A program made the position numbers and the translations under genes. Shown here in pieces: positions 1 through 9,723 of a stretch of 44,260 bases of DNA. This stretch comes from Clostridia bacterium (GTDB lineage: Bacteria; Bacillota; Clostridia; Oscillospirales; CAG-382). Under the pieces are notes generated by a model. That model did no database searches. It saw nothing but the letters and a program-made list of their open reading frames with translations, and was not told where the DNA came from. Each line of letters begins with the position of its first letter. Within the stretch, counting starts at the first letter, position 1. The stretch is taken from contig JAFSCS010000012.1 of assembly GCA_017436675.1 (NCBI GenBank), positions 1 through 44,260 of the forward strand, read 5' to 3'.

Positions 1-2289
1 GCCGCCGTCACGGTATTTCGGGAGGTTATCGAAGCTCCAGCTCCAATCATTTGAAGTTACTGTTATTGTTTCGATGATCTTATCATCAGCGAGAAGGTTA
101 ATAGTGATCTCGTCGGGGCGGATGCCGTCTTGGTCATTCGCGTCGTCCCAAGTTTTTGTACCTTCGACAACTGTTGTTTCGGGGGTGTGTGTGTTTGTTA
201 CGTTGTAGCCGTTGATTACTGTTTCGTAGCCGTCAACCTTTTCTTCTGTGATGGAGTAAACTATCTCAACGCCGCCGTCACGGTATTTCGGGAGGTTATC
301 GAAGCTCCAACTCCAATCATTTGAAGTTACTGTGATCGTATTGATGATATTACCGTCAGCGAGGAGGTTGATCGTGATCTCGTCGGGGCGGAGACCGTCT
401 TGGTCGTTCGCGTCGTCCCAAGTCTTTGTTCCTTCGACAACTGTTGTTGCGGGGGTATATGTATTAGTTATAACGAAGCCGTTGACAGAGGTTTCATATC
501 CATCTACTTTTTCTTCGGTGACTGTATATTCGATCTCTTTTCCGTTTGAATATTTATCGAGATCGGAGAATGGATATCTCCAGCCGTTTTCAGCCGTTAC
601 AGTTACTGTTTCGATCACTTCGCCGTTTGCGAGGAGGTTGATCGTGATGCTTTCGGGGCGGATGCCGTCTTGGTCGTTGGCATCGTTCCAAAGCTTAATT
701 ATTTCTATGCTTTTCTTTTCGGGTGCATAGGAGTTTATTACGTTATACTCCGAATAGGTCGTTACATATCCTTCTACTGCTTCTTCGCTGATAGAATATA
801 CTATTTCTTTTCCGGAATTATATTTTGGAAGATCGGTAAAGCTCCAGCTCCAATTATCTTCCGCTGTTACCGTTAAAGTTTTTACTACTGTATTATCGCC
901 GAGAAGGGTGATCGTGATGCTTTCGGGACGAATGCCATCTTGGTTATTGGCATCGTTCCAGATCTTTTTGCCTTCAACTGTTGTTGTTTCGGGAATATGT
1001 GTATTTGTTACGTTATAGCCGTCGACTATTGTTTCGTAGCCGTCTACTGCTTCTTCTGTGATCGAGTATACGATCTCGTTACCTGCGTTGTATTTCGGGA
1101 GGTTATCGAAGCTCCAGCTCCAGTTATCCTCTGCTGTTACTGACTCAGTTTTAATGATCTCGCCGTCAGCGAGGAGGTTGATCGTAATGTTTTCGGGACG
1201 GATACCGTCTTGGTCGTTGGCATCGTTCCATGTTTTTCTGCCTTCTACGTCAACCGTTTCAGGTGTATGGATATTTGTCACGATAAATCCGTTGACTACG
1301 GACTCATATCCCTCGACTGCTGCTTCTTTTACGGAATAGGTGATTTCTTTGTTATCATTATCATATTTTACAAGGTCGGTGAAGGTATTTTTCCACTCAT
1401 CTTGTGCTGTGAGAGTGAGTGTCTTCCCTGTTTGTTCACCATTGGCGAAAAGCTCAACTGTGATCTCGTTCGGACGGATACCGTCTTGGTTATCGTTATC
1501 GTCCCAGATCTTCTCAACGGAAAGCTCTATTGTGTTGAGCTTATTCGTGATAGTTGCGGAAGTGACCTTAACCATTGCTTCTGTATAAGTACCTGCGTAC
1601 AACAAGGACCAAGCACTCTTTTTGCCGAAGATGATCTTTCCCGGTTCGATCTTGAAGTTATCGTTATCATAACCGTGCATAAAGATGATATCGGAATTTT
1701 TATTGATACCGACACAGTTCATTACTGTCGGAAGAACAGCTTTCTTTTCCTCGTCTGTCAATTCTTCAAGAGTCCACACGCGATAGGTGTGACCCTTTTT
1801 AACGACAACGAGAGAGCCCGCGATATTAATCTCAAGTTCGTTACAGGGTGTATATTTTACAAGACCCGTTACTGTCGGACCAATGACAGTTATTGTAGGA
1901 TCGACGGAAGAAACCATTTCATAATTTGCTACGTCGCGTTCCTTCACAACGTATTTGATCGGTTCTCCGTTTTCATCAAGATAGGAGGGAACTTCAAAGG
2001 AAAAGCTCCAATCGTTGTCCGAGGTTGCGACTGTTGTTGCTACAACGTCGTCATCTACCCAAAGCTCGATCGTTACTGATTCCGGTCTGAAGCCTTTTTC
2101 GTTATTTTCATCCTTCCAAAGCTTTTTGCCTTTAATTACGGCAGACTCTTCTCCAAGAGGATAAAGCTCTGTTTCGATGTTATTCATCGTCGGTTCCTCT
2201 TTTTCTTCAGCAGAAACGACGATCGTTGACGTACATATCATGCTTATCAACATACTGAGTACTAAAACGAGCGAAACTACCTTTTTCAT
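1..2289 (-). CDS. CnaB-repeat surface protein, C-terminus cut by the window edge
   Basis: The reading frame is open from an ATG at 2289 to the window edge (763 codons), so the 3' end lies outside. The start is preceded by GAAAGGA with good spacing. Residues 1-27 form a signal peptide (MKKVVSLVLVLSM...). A unique segment of about 170 residues that I do not recognise follows one degenerate CnaB-like module. Then come CnaB modules marked by the W-D/N-D-x-N-x-QDG-x-RP signature; I count seven in all, the last one incomplete. Each typical module keeps the Lys (xKTW), Glu (SITEE) and Asn (VTNTH) expected for a self-forming Lys-Asn isopeptide bond, so a rigid stalk is likely. Unlike the two neighbouring giants there is no vWA domain in the visible part. 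A sorting signal would be expected beyond the edge but is not seen. Likely a cell-wall adhesin or stalk protein; ligand unknown. Confidence 0.9.
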   Translation of the reverse strand, partial: MKKVVSLVLVLSMLISMICTSTIVVSAEEKEEPTMNNIETELYPLGEESAVIKGKKLWKDENNEKGFRPESVTIELWVDDDVVATTVATSDNDWSFSFEVPSYLDENGEPIKYVVKERDVANYEMVSSVDPTITVIGPTVTGLVKYTPCNELEINIAGSLVVVKKGHTYRVWTLEELTDEEKKAVLPTVMNCVGINKNSDIIFMHGYDNDNFKIEPGKIIFGKKSAWSLLYAGTYTEAMVKVTSATITNKLNTIELSVEKIWDDNDNQDGIRPNEITVELFANGEQTGKTLTLTAQDEWKNTFTDLVKYDNDNKEITYSVKEAAVEGYESVVNGFIVTNIHTPETVDVEGRKTWNDANDQDGIRPENITINLLADGEIIKTESVTAEDNWSWSFDNLPKYNAGNEIVYSITEEAVDGYETIVDGYNVTNTHIPETTTVEGKKIWNDANNQDGIRPESITITLLGDNTVVKTLTVTAEDNWSWSFTDLPKYNSGKEIVYSISEEAVEGYVTTYSEYNVINSYAPEKKSIEIIKLWNDANDQDGIRPESITINLLANGEVIETVTVTAENGWRYPFSDLDKYSNGKEIEYTVTEEKVDGYETSVNGFVITNTYTPATTVVEGTKTWDDANDQDGLRPDEITINLLADGNIINTITVTSNDWSWSFDNLPKYRDGGVEIVYSITEEKVDGYETVINGYNVTNTHTPETTVVEGTKTWDDANDQDGIRPDEITINLLADDKIIETITVTSNDWSWSFDNLPKYRDGG

Positions 2290-2338
2290 TTATTTATATC
2301 CTTTCAATAAAATTATTGAGAATTCATTTTATGTGTAA

Positions 2339-2438
2339 AGTATAGCAATGCTCGGTTACATTTTTGGTTATATTTTGGTTATATTTTAAATAAATTTAAC
2401 TTTTTATAATTATTTTAGTAACTTTTTTGTAACTTTTT
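2339..2438 (-). promoter_or_regulatory. Shared adhesin promoter element, copy 1
   Basis: On the minus strand a TATACT -10 box lies at 2344-2339. There is no -35 consensus; its place is taken by three tandem repeats seen on the plus strand as GGTTACATTTTT (2354-2365) and GGTTATATTTT twice (2366-2376, 2377-2387), an 11-12 bp period. A second pair, GTAACTTTTTT and GTAACTTTTT, lies at 2418-2428 and 2429-2438. The GTTAC repeat begins 11 bp from the edge of the -10 box and the distal pair begins 74 bp from it; both distances recur at the other two adhesin genes. Predicted leader is about 43 nt. Activator binding is inferred. Confidence 0.7.
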
Positions 2439-2448
2439 GATTTTTCGG

Positions 2449-2484
2449 CAAAAAAACTGACCTCTTGAGGTTCAAGAGGTCAGT
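2449..2484 (-). terminator. Intrinsic terminator of the double-vWA CnaB gene
   Basis: A perfect 13-bp stem (2456-2468 with 2472-2484, loop of 3) is followed on the minus strand by a run of seven T. It lies 18 bp after the stop codon at 2503 and separates this gene from the promoter of the next adhesin gene. Confidence 0.93.
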
Positions 2485-2502
2485 TATGGATCATATCAAG
2501 TC

Positions 2503-5500
2503 TTAGATCTCTCTTTTACGCTTGGTGGCAACGATCGCGCCGAGCAAGAGTGATGTTATAGACATTATGAGGAGTGCTGTTATGCTCTTATCGCCTGTTA
2601 CGGGAGGTGCAAGAGGTGTGCTTTCTTCGGGGATGTCAACATAGTGTGTGTTCGTGATAACGAATCCATCAGCTGCGTTACCCTCGATCGCAGTTTCATA
2701 TTCTTCAACTGCATCCTCGGATACTGTGTAGACTATTTCTTCACCTGCATTGTATTTTGCGAGGTTTTCGAAAGTCCAGCTCCAGTTGTCATCAGCGGTG
2801 ATGACCTTTGTCGCTACCTTAACGCCGTCTGCATAGAGGTGAACGGTGATGCTTTCGGGACGGAGCTCATCGGAGTTGTCGTCGTCATCCCAGATCTTAT
2901 CTACTTTGACGCTTATGGTTTCAGGTGCATGGGTATTTGTTACGATATAGCCATCATAGGATGCTTCATATCCGTCAACCTTTACTTCTTCGATAGTGTA
3001 GGTGATCTCCTCACCTGCTTCGAATTTCGGGAGGTTTTCGAAGATGAATTTCCAATCGTCAGCCTCTGTAACCTTAACAGTATCAACTACTTCGCCGTTA
3101 GCGAGGAGGTTGATGGTGATCTCGTCGGGACGGAGACCGTCTTGGTCATCGTTATCATCCCAGATCTTTTCGCCTTCAACAACTACTGTTGCGGGAACGT
3201 GCTTATTAGTTACGTTATAGCCGTCTATTGTTGTTTCATAGCCGTCTACCTTTTCCTCGGTGATGGAGTAGGTGATCTCTTCACCTGCTTCAAACTTCGG
3301 AAGGTTTTCGAACGTCCAGCTCCAATCAGCTGCTGTTACTGTGATCGTTTCAACTACTTCGCCGTTAGCGAGGAGGTTGATGGTAATGCTTTCGGGACGG
3401 ATGCCGTCTTGGTCATCATTATCATCCCAAGTTTTATTACCCTCTACAACTACTGTTGCAGGAACGTGTTTGTTGGTTACGTTGTAGCCGTCTATTGTTG
3501 TTTCATAGCCGTCTACCTTTTCCTCTGTGATGGAATAGGTGATCTCTTCGCCGGCTTCGAATTTAGCGAGTCCTGTGAAGCTCCATTTCCACTCATCCGC
3601 TTCCGTTACTGTGATAGTATCTATTACTTCATCGTTTGCGAGGAGGTTGATGGTAATGCTTTCGGGACGGATGCCGTCTTGGTCATCGTTATCATCCCAA
3701 GTTTTATTACCCTCCACAACTACTGTTGCGGGAGTATGTGTATTTGTTACGTTGAATCCGTCGTAGGATGCGATATAGCCTTCTACTTTATCCTCTGTGA
3801 TAGAGTAAACTATCTCAACGCCGCCATCACGGTATTTCGGGAGGTTATCGAAGCTCCAGCTCCAATCATCTGCTGTTACTGTGATAGTTTCAATTACTTC
3901 GCCGTCTGCTTTGAGGTTGATGGTGATCTCGTCAGGTCTGATTCCGTCTTGGTCGTCTGCGTCAACCCAAGTTTTATTACCTTCGACAACTGTTGTTTCG
4001 GGGATATGCTTATTGGTTACTGTATAGCCGTCTATTGTTGTTTCATAGCCGTCTACTGCTATTTCTTCGATCGTGTATACTATTTCTACACCTGCCTCGT
4101 ATTTATCGAGGTCTGTGAAGTTATAGGACCAGCTTGTTTCTTTGGTCAATACTGCCGAACGAATGTACTCACCGTTTGCAAGAAGCTTGATCGTGATCTC
4201 GTCGGGACGGAGACCGTCTTGGTCGTCGTTATCATCCCAGATCTTCAATACTTCTACGTTTGTCTTTTCGGGAGCATATTTGTTGATCACGTTGAAGCCT
4301 TCATACTCTGTTGTATAGCCTTCTACTGCTTCTTCGCTGATCGAGTAAATGATCTCGATTCCGCCGTCGCGATAGATCGGAAGCTCGTCAAATTTCCAAC
4401 TCCAGCCATCTGCTTCGGTTACGGTTATCGTTTTTACGACCTTATTGTCAGCGAGGAGGTTGATCGTGATTCTTTCGGGACGGATACCGTCTTGGTTGTT
4501 TGCGTCGTCCCAAGTCTTTGTTCCTTCAACAGTACCTGTTGCGGGAACGTGCTTATTGGTTACGTTGTAGCCGTAGATTGTAGATTCGTAGCCTTCAACT
4601 TCTTTTTCGGTGATCGTGTATACGATCTCGATACCGCCATCGCGATATTTCGGGAGGTTTTCGATCTTCCAGCTCCAGTTATCTGCTTCCGTTACTATCA
4701 AGGTTCTGATGATAGTTCCATCGGAGAGGAGGTTGATCGTGATGTTTTGAGGACGGATACCGTCTTGGTCGTCGTTATCGTCCCAAGTTTTATTACCTTC
4801 AACAACTACTGTTTCGGGAACGTGTTTGTTAACAACTATTGTTCCGTTTACAGCTGCTTCGTAGCCGTCTACTGCTTCTTCGGCTACCTCGTATACGATC
4901 TCGATTCCGCCGTCACGGTATTTCGGAAGGTTTTCGAAGGAGAATTTCCAGTCGCCGTTTTGGTCTTCTGTTACTTCAACGGAGTCGATCACATCGCCGT
5001 CAGCGATGAGGTTGATGATGATGCTGTCAGGACGGAGACCGTCTTGGTCGTTCGCGTCATCCCAAAGCTTTTCGCCGTCTACTATTGTTGTTTCGGGGGT
5101 GTGTTTATTTGTTACGTTGTAGCCGTCGACTACTGTTTCGTAGCCGTCAACCTTTTCTTCTGTGATGGAGTAAACTATCTCAACGCCGCCGTCACGGTAT
5201 TTCGGGAGGTTATCGAAGCTCCAGCTCCAATCATTTGAAGTTACTGTTATTGTTTCGATGATCTTATCATCAGCGAGAAGGTTGATAGTGATCTCGTCGG
5301 GGCGGAGACCGTCTTGGTCATTCGCGTCGTCCCAAGTTTTTGCACCTTCTACAACTGTTGTTTCGGGTGTATGTGTGTTTGTTACGTTATAGCCGTCGAC
5401 TACTGTTTCGTAGCCTTCTACTGTTTCTTCTGTGATGGAGTAAACTATCTCAACGCCGCCGTCACGATATTTCGGGAGGTTTTCAAAGCTCCAGCTCCAA

Positions 5501-8500
5501 TCATTTGAAGTTACTGTGATCGTATTGATGATATTACCGTCAGCGAGGAGGTTGATCGTGATCTCGTCGGGGCGGAGACCGTCTTGGTCATTCGCGTCGT
5601 CCCAAGTCTTTGTTCCTTCAACCGCTACTGTTTCGGGAGTATGAACGTTTGTGATGATAGTGCCGTTGATAGAAGGAGTATAGCCTTCTACTGCTTCTTC
5701 ACTTACTTCATAAACGATCTTGATTCCGCCGTCACGGTATTTCGGGAGGTTTTCGAACACGAAGTTCCAACCACCGTTTTGGTCTTCTGTTACTTCAACG
5801 GAGTCGATCACATCACCGTCAGCGAGGAGGTTAACGATAATGCTGTCAGGGCGCAGACCGTCTTGGTCGTTCGCGTCATCCCAAAGCTTTTCGCCTTCGA
5901 GAACTATTGTTTCGGGAGTGTAGCTATTGGTTACCACGAAATCTTCGATCTTCGTCGTATAGTCATTTACTGTATCTTCTGTTATTCTGTAGTTGATCTT
6001 TTTGCCGTCTCTGTATTCGCGCAAGCCTGTAAACTCGCAGGTCCAACCATCATTTGCGGTGATAGTTTTCGAAGCGATCTCTTTGTCTTGGTCGTCATAG
6101 AGGCGGATCGTTATTCTTTCGGGACGGACACCGTCTTGGTTGTTTGCGTCATCCCAGATCTTTTCAACAACGATGCTTACGGGATCAACTTCATATTCAA
6201 CCTTCGGTTTTTCGAAGGGCTCGGGTGTACCGTCGTTACCATCGCTATCAACGGGATAGAGGATAGCTTTTTGGTTTGTATCAACGTCGTCATACGTTCC
6301 GGGGATCTCACTTCTGTCAACGAGGTCGAGAGTATATGTGAGAGATACGGGAGCGAAGCGAGAAACGTCTTCATTGATAGTCCAAACGAAATGCTCGGTC
6401 GTCATTCCGTCACCGCGGAAGTAATCCATTGTAAATGTGGGTTCGCCGTCTATTTTTGCGGAGAACACGTAGCTTGCAGTTGCATCACCAACGGGTGCAT
6501 CAAGCTTTGTTGTATGGTAAGTCTTTTCGCCTACCATAAGAACGGGGAGCTTTGCTTCGCCATTGATCTCATCGATGAAATCAAAATCGTAGCCGTAATC
6601 TTCATCGGGATCATAGCCGATATAGTCGATTACTTTACTTCCCTTTGATACGGAGTAAAGGATATCGCGTTTGATATCTTCGAAATCCATTGAGGAAGTA
6701 CCTGCGAGCATTTTCATAAAGTGTTGGCCTATCGTACCATTATCACCTGTGAAATATGCGTTACAGTTATATCCTGCTTCTTGCAATGCAACGTAGGATT
6801 CCCAAGATTCATAGAGGGCACGTTCTACGTTCATAGCATGGTTGTCTTTTTCGCTATAGGGTACGGATACCGCAAGACCTGCTTCAGTATTAACGAGTTC
6901 AGAAGGCAGCGGCTTTGTCGGATCTTCACCCTTATGGTTTGTCATTTCGAACAAATACTTATCGCCTGCGTTTCTATCATTTTCAACGAGAGTTTTTATA
7001 TTTGTCCAGAATGCATCCCAAGAATTGAATTCATTCGGAATGCTCCAAGATTCATGAGCACGGATGGAGAGATAGGGTTGAGTACCAACGCCATACATGT
7101 TATACCAATTGCCGTTAGATTGATTCTTCGCGATAACTGTGTATTGTGTATCTTCTTTTTCAAATACCCAGCTAAGTCCGTCGCTGATAAATATTACGTG
7201 CTTACGAGATGTGTCAACCTCTGTATCTGCATCAAGAAGCTCTTTAGCCAACGTCAAGCCTGCATCGGCGTTAGTTCCGCCTGACAATTTAGGAAGACCT
7301 GCCATAAGTGTTTGGTAGTTATCTTCTGTCAAGGGAGTCAAGGGGAGCCAAAGGTGAGAGGTATAGTTAAAGATTACTACGCCGACCTTGATCGCTGCGC
7401 CCGTTGCTTTTTGAACTTCTATCAATTGTGAGAACAAGCCGTTTGCAAAATCGCCTGAAAGCACATCGGAAGACGACTTGTCGATTACGAACATAATATC
7501 AGTTATGTTCTCTTCTACTTCTCCGGGGATGGAGAGTGTTACGTCTGTGTATCTATTGTCATAGAGAGGAGTTGCTGTTTTGGATTTATTATAATCGTTG
7601 GGACCTGTCGGATCTTCCGGAATTACGATATATTCAACGTAGGGTATCGGGAAGAGCTCAGGAGCACCTTCTTTTCCATCGCTATCGACGGGATAGAGCT
7701 TTGCTTCTTGGTTAGTATTGACTTTATGCTTACCGTCTTCATCAGAGCGGTCGGTCAATTTCAAGGAATATGTGAGCGTGATGTTGGAATATTTAACGAT
7801 ATTGGTATCGAAGATCCATTCGAAATATTCGCCTTCTTTTCCGTCACCCACATAATAGTTCATTCTGAACGTGGGGGCTGCGCCTTCTTTTTCGGAGAAG
7901 GTATAGGAATAGGTTGCGCCGTCAACAGCTGTTTCAAGCTTTGTTGTGTGGTATGTTTTACCCAAGTATGTGAGAACGGGGTGTTTTTGGATGCCGTCGA
8001 TCTCATCTACGAAATCAAAGTTACCTTCTTTTTCATCATAGCCGATCTTATCAACTACTTTGGAGCCTTCGGAGAGAGAGTAAAGTACTTTATTCTCGAT
8101 AGGAGTGATCCAATCCAACGAGCTGAAGCTGAATGTCGGAGCCTCGCCGCCGGCAAGGTAGTTCATAAAGCTATGTCCGATATATTGGTCACCTGTTTTC
8201 CAAGAGGTTAGCGGTTTTGCTGCCTGTGTATCGTCATAACCGTTTGTTGAATAGTAGTTCAACGGATTATAAACGGAATAGCAATTATAGCCGAGACCAT
8301 CGTATTGGATATAGTTTCCATTTTCATCTTTAAGAATGCTTGTGAATTTTTCTCCAACTTTTGTGCTCATTTGTTGGAAAACAACGTATGCCTCGTATTG
8401 AGCACGTTCGTATCCGAATGCATGAGCAGAAGCGGAGCCTGCTACTGTAGGATTTATAGCTGCAGAGGGCAAATTGATGATCTTATTACCGGGGATATCA

Positions 8501-9576
8501 TCTGCGCCGGGGTTGAGGATCGAATTTCCTGCATAGTAATATGTGTATCTGCCATTATTGGGATTCAAAGTTCCCGCTGCTCTGTTATTATTAGCAGCAA
8601 ACACGTTATACGGTTGAGACAATGTATATACGTAATCATTTTGGTCTGCTTCGATCCATTTCAATACGTCTTGCCAATATTTGCCCCAATCGTCTTTTCC
8701 GTTTTCGTCGTTATACCACACCGGAACAGGATATGTGTTATTGTTAGCGTTTCTGAAATATCTCCAGGTTCTATCGCTATAGAAAAGATAACCGTTATGG
8801 CTAACCGGTACAGTTGCCGCATTTCCGTTGTCTGCATCAAAGAAATACGTGAGACCTGTGCTGATAGCGATGAGGTGCTTACGTTCAGGAGCTACGTCGG
8901 TGTCAGCCATCAACATATCTCTTGCTGTGATCAAGGAGCTTTCCAAGTTGATACCGCCATACACTCTTTCACATTCCTCGAGTGCAATCGCGATAATATA
9001 CTCCATATCGGTTACGAGAAGCTCATCTTTTTCCCATTCAAGAAGCTTTGCCTCGTATTCTTCTCTTCTTTTATTAAAATCTTCTTCCGATTCGGTATAC
9101 TGTTTTCCATCATTGTATCTATCATCAAAACGGTAATCAGCCATTTTGTTTCCGGGAACAGTATCCTTCATTTCAGTGAGAGGAAGAACGATCTCATCAT
9201 CGGTTGTATGAGAAAAACCAACGATACCGAGTTTTATTTTAGCTTTCGTTCCGTCAACTGCTGTATTGAGTTTATTCAACAATTGAGTCATATACTCTAT
9301 ATTTTCGGACGGTCTGTGTCCCAATATAAGAACGACATCGGAATCGAGCTCCGTCTCCTCGCCGCCAACCGTTAAGGTCACGTCGGTATAGTCGTTTTTA
9401 TAAAGCGGTGTTGCCGTTTTATCGTATGCAAATTTATTATTTGAGTTATCAACGTCTATTTTTCCCGCAGAGCCGTTGACGACTTCTTTTTCACTTGCCG
9501 AAACGATAATAGCCGATGTACAGATCATACTGAGTATCATACTGAACACCAAAACAAGAGAAATTATCTTTTTCAT
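2503..9576 (-). CDS. Giant LPxTG-type surface protein: two vWA domains plus 13 CnaB repeats
   Basis: Predicted length is 2357 residues. I place the start at the ATG at 9576, which has GAAAGGA upstream and begins a clear signal peptide (MKKIISLVLVFSM), not at the in-frame ATG 13 codons earlier. Two related vWA domains follow. The first (about residues 75-600) has lost its metal site: Gly86 and Arg88 replace the Asp and first Ser of DxSxS, Ile209 the Thr, and Thr240 the later Asp. The second (from about 690) keeps D699-K-S701-S-S703, a GGTN motif and ISDG. From about residue 1130 there are 13 CnaB modules of about 90 residues with Lys/Glu/Asn isopeptide positions. The end is APPVTGD, a hydrophobic helix and KRKREI, a sortase sorting signal of PPxTG type. 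The protein should be anchored to the cell wall as a long adhesin; the ligand is unknown. It has its own promoter and terminator. Confidence 0.95.
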   Translation of the reverse strand: MKKIISLVLVFSMILSMICTSAIIVSASEKEVVNGSAGKIDVDNSNNKFAYDKTATPLYKNDYTDVTLTVGGEETELDSDVVLILGHRPSENIEYMTQLLNKLNTAVDGTKAKIKLGIVGFSHTTDDEIVLPLTEMKDTVPGNKMADYRFDDRYNDGKQYTESEEDFNKRREEYEAKLLEWEKDELLVTDMEYIIAIALEECERVYGGINLESSLITARDMLMADTDVAPERKHLIAISTGLTYFFDADNGNAATVPVSHNGYLFYSDRTWRYFRNANNNTYPVPVWYNDENGKDDWGKYWQDVLKWIEADQNDYVYTLSQPYNVFAANNNRAAGTLNPNNGRYTYYYAGNSILNPGADDIPGNKIINLPSAAINPTVAGSASAHAFGYERAQYEAYVVFQQMSTKVGEKFTSILKDENGNYIQYDGLGYNCYSVYNPLNYYSTNGYDDTQAAKPLTSWKTGDQYIGHSFMNYLAGGEAPTFSFSSLDWITPIENKVLYSLSEGSKVVDKIGYDEKEGNFDFVDEIDGIQKHPVLTYLGKTYHTTKLETAVDGATYSYTFSEKEGAAPTFRMNYYVGDGKEGEYFEWIFDTNIVKYSNITLTYSLKLTDRSDEDGKHKVNTNQEAKLYPVDSDGKEGAPELFPIPYVEYIVIPEDPTGPNDYNKSKTATPLYDNRYTDVTLSIPGEVEENITDIMFVIDKSSSDVLSGDFANGLFSQLIEVQKATGAAIKVGVVIFNYTSHLWLPLTPLTEDNYQTLMAGLPKLSGGTNADAGLTLAKELLDADTEVDTSRKHVIFISDGLSWVFEKEDTQYTVIAKNQSNGNWYNMYGVGTQPYLSIRAHESWSIPNEFNSWDAFWTNIKTLVENDRNAGDKYLFEMTNHKGEDPTKPLPSELVNTEAGLAVSVPYSEKDNHAMNVERALYESWESYVALQEAGYNCNAYFTGDNGTIGQHFMKMLAGTSSMDFEDIKRDILYSVSKGSKVIDYIGYDPDEDYGYDFDFIDEINGEAKLPVLMVGEKTYHTTKLDAPVGDATASYVFSAKIDGEPTFTMDYFRGDGMTTEHFVWTINEDVSRFAPVSLTYTLDLVDRSEIPGTYDDVDTNQKAILYPVDSDGNDGTPEPFEKPKVEYEVDPVSIVVEKIWDDANNQDGVRPERITIRLYDDQDKEIASKTITANDGWTCEFTGLREYRDGKKINYRITEDTVNDYTTKIEDFVVTNSYTPETIVLEGEKLWDDANDQDGLRPDSIIVNLLADGDVIDSVEVTEDQNGGWNFVFENLPKYRDGGIKIVYEVSEEAVEGYTPSINGTIITNVHTPETVAVEGTKTWDDANDQDGLRPDEITINLLADGNIINTITVTSNDWSWSFENLPKYRDGGVEIVYSITEETVEGYETVVDGYNVTNTHTPETTVVEGAKTWDDANDQDGLRPDEITINLLADDKIIETITVTSNDWSWSFDNLPKYRDGGVEIVYSITEEKVDGYETVVDGYNVTNKHTPETTIVDGEKLWDDANDQDGLRPDSIIINLIADGDVIDSVEVTEDQNGDWKFSFENLPKYRDGGIEIVYEVAEEAVDGYEAAVNGTIVVNKHVPETVVVEGNKTWDDNDDQDGIRPQNITINLLSDGTIIRTLIVTEADNWSWKIENLPKYRDGGIEIVYTITEKEVEGYESTIYGYNVTNKHVPATGTVEGTKTWDDANNQDGIRPERITINLLADNKVVKTITVTEADGWSWKFDELPIYRDGGIEIIYSISEEAVEGYTTEYEGFNVINKYAPEKTNVEVLKIWDDNDDQDGLRPDEITIKLLANGEYIRSAVLTKETSWSYNFTDLDKYEAGVEIVYTIEEIAVDGYETTIDGYTVTNKHIPETTVVEGNKTWVDADDQDGIRPDEITINLKADGEVIETITVTADDWSWSFDNLPKYRDGGVEIVYSITEDKVEGYIASYDGFNVTNTHTPATVVVEGNKTWDDNDDQDGIRPESITINLLANDEVIDTITVTEADEWKWSFTGLAKFEAGEEITYSITEEKVDGYETTIDGYNVTNKHVPATVVVEGNKTWDDNDDQDGIRPESITINLLANGEVVETITVTAADWSWTFENLPKFEAGEEITYSITEEKVDGYETTIDGYNVTNKHVPATVVVEGEKIWDDNDDQDGLRPDEITINLLANGEVVDTVKVTEADDWKFIFENLPKFEAGEEITYTIEEVKVDGYEASYDGYIVTNTHAPETISVKVDKIWDDDDNSDELRPESITVHLYADGVKVATKVITADDNWSWTFENLAKYNAGEEIVYTVSEDAVEEYETAIEGNAADGFVITNTHYVDIPEESTPLAPPVTGDKSITALLIMSITSLLLGAIVATKRKREI

Positions 9577-9627
9577 TACTTTATATCCTTTCAAGGTTAT
9601 AGTTAAGTTTTTCACTTTACGAGTGTA

Positions 9628-9722
9628 AGTATATCAACATCAAGTTACATTTTTAGTTATATTTTGGTTATTTTTAAATTAATTTTGACTTTTTTTAATT
9701 TTTTTCGTAACTTTTGTGGTTT
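9628..9722 (-). promoter_or_regulatory. Shared adhesin promoter element, copy 2
   Basis: Minus-strand -10 box TATACT at 9633-9628. Plus-strand repeats AGTTACATTTTT (9643-9654), AGTTATATTTT (9655-9665) and GGTTATTTTT (9666-9675) replace the -35 box. A distal pair, GTAACTTTT and GTGGTTTTTT, begins at 9707 and 9716. The GTTAC repeat starts 11 bp and the distal pair 74 bp from the -10 box, exactly as in copy 1. It drives the double-vWA CnaB gene with a leader of about 45 nt. The distal pair almost touches the stop codon of the upstream small gene. Confidence 0.7.
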
Positions 9723-9723
9723 T

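Noticed and set aside
2354..2387. Repeats upstream of the adhesin genes as a riboswitch or leader RNA
   Set aside because: They lie upstream of the -10 box, so they are not transcribed from that promoter, and they do not fold into hairpins. A protein binding site is the simpler reading.
2644..5238. An 864-codon open frame on the plus strand, plus several long plus frames to 9.4 kb and 16.1-17.3 kb
   Set aside because: They are antisense shadows of the repeat-rich adhesin genes. They lack ribosome sites, have odd Cys/Phe/Tyr-rich translations, and the minus-strand proteins have clear domains and signals.
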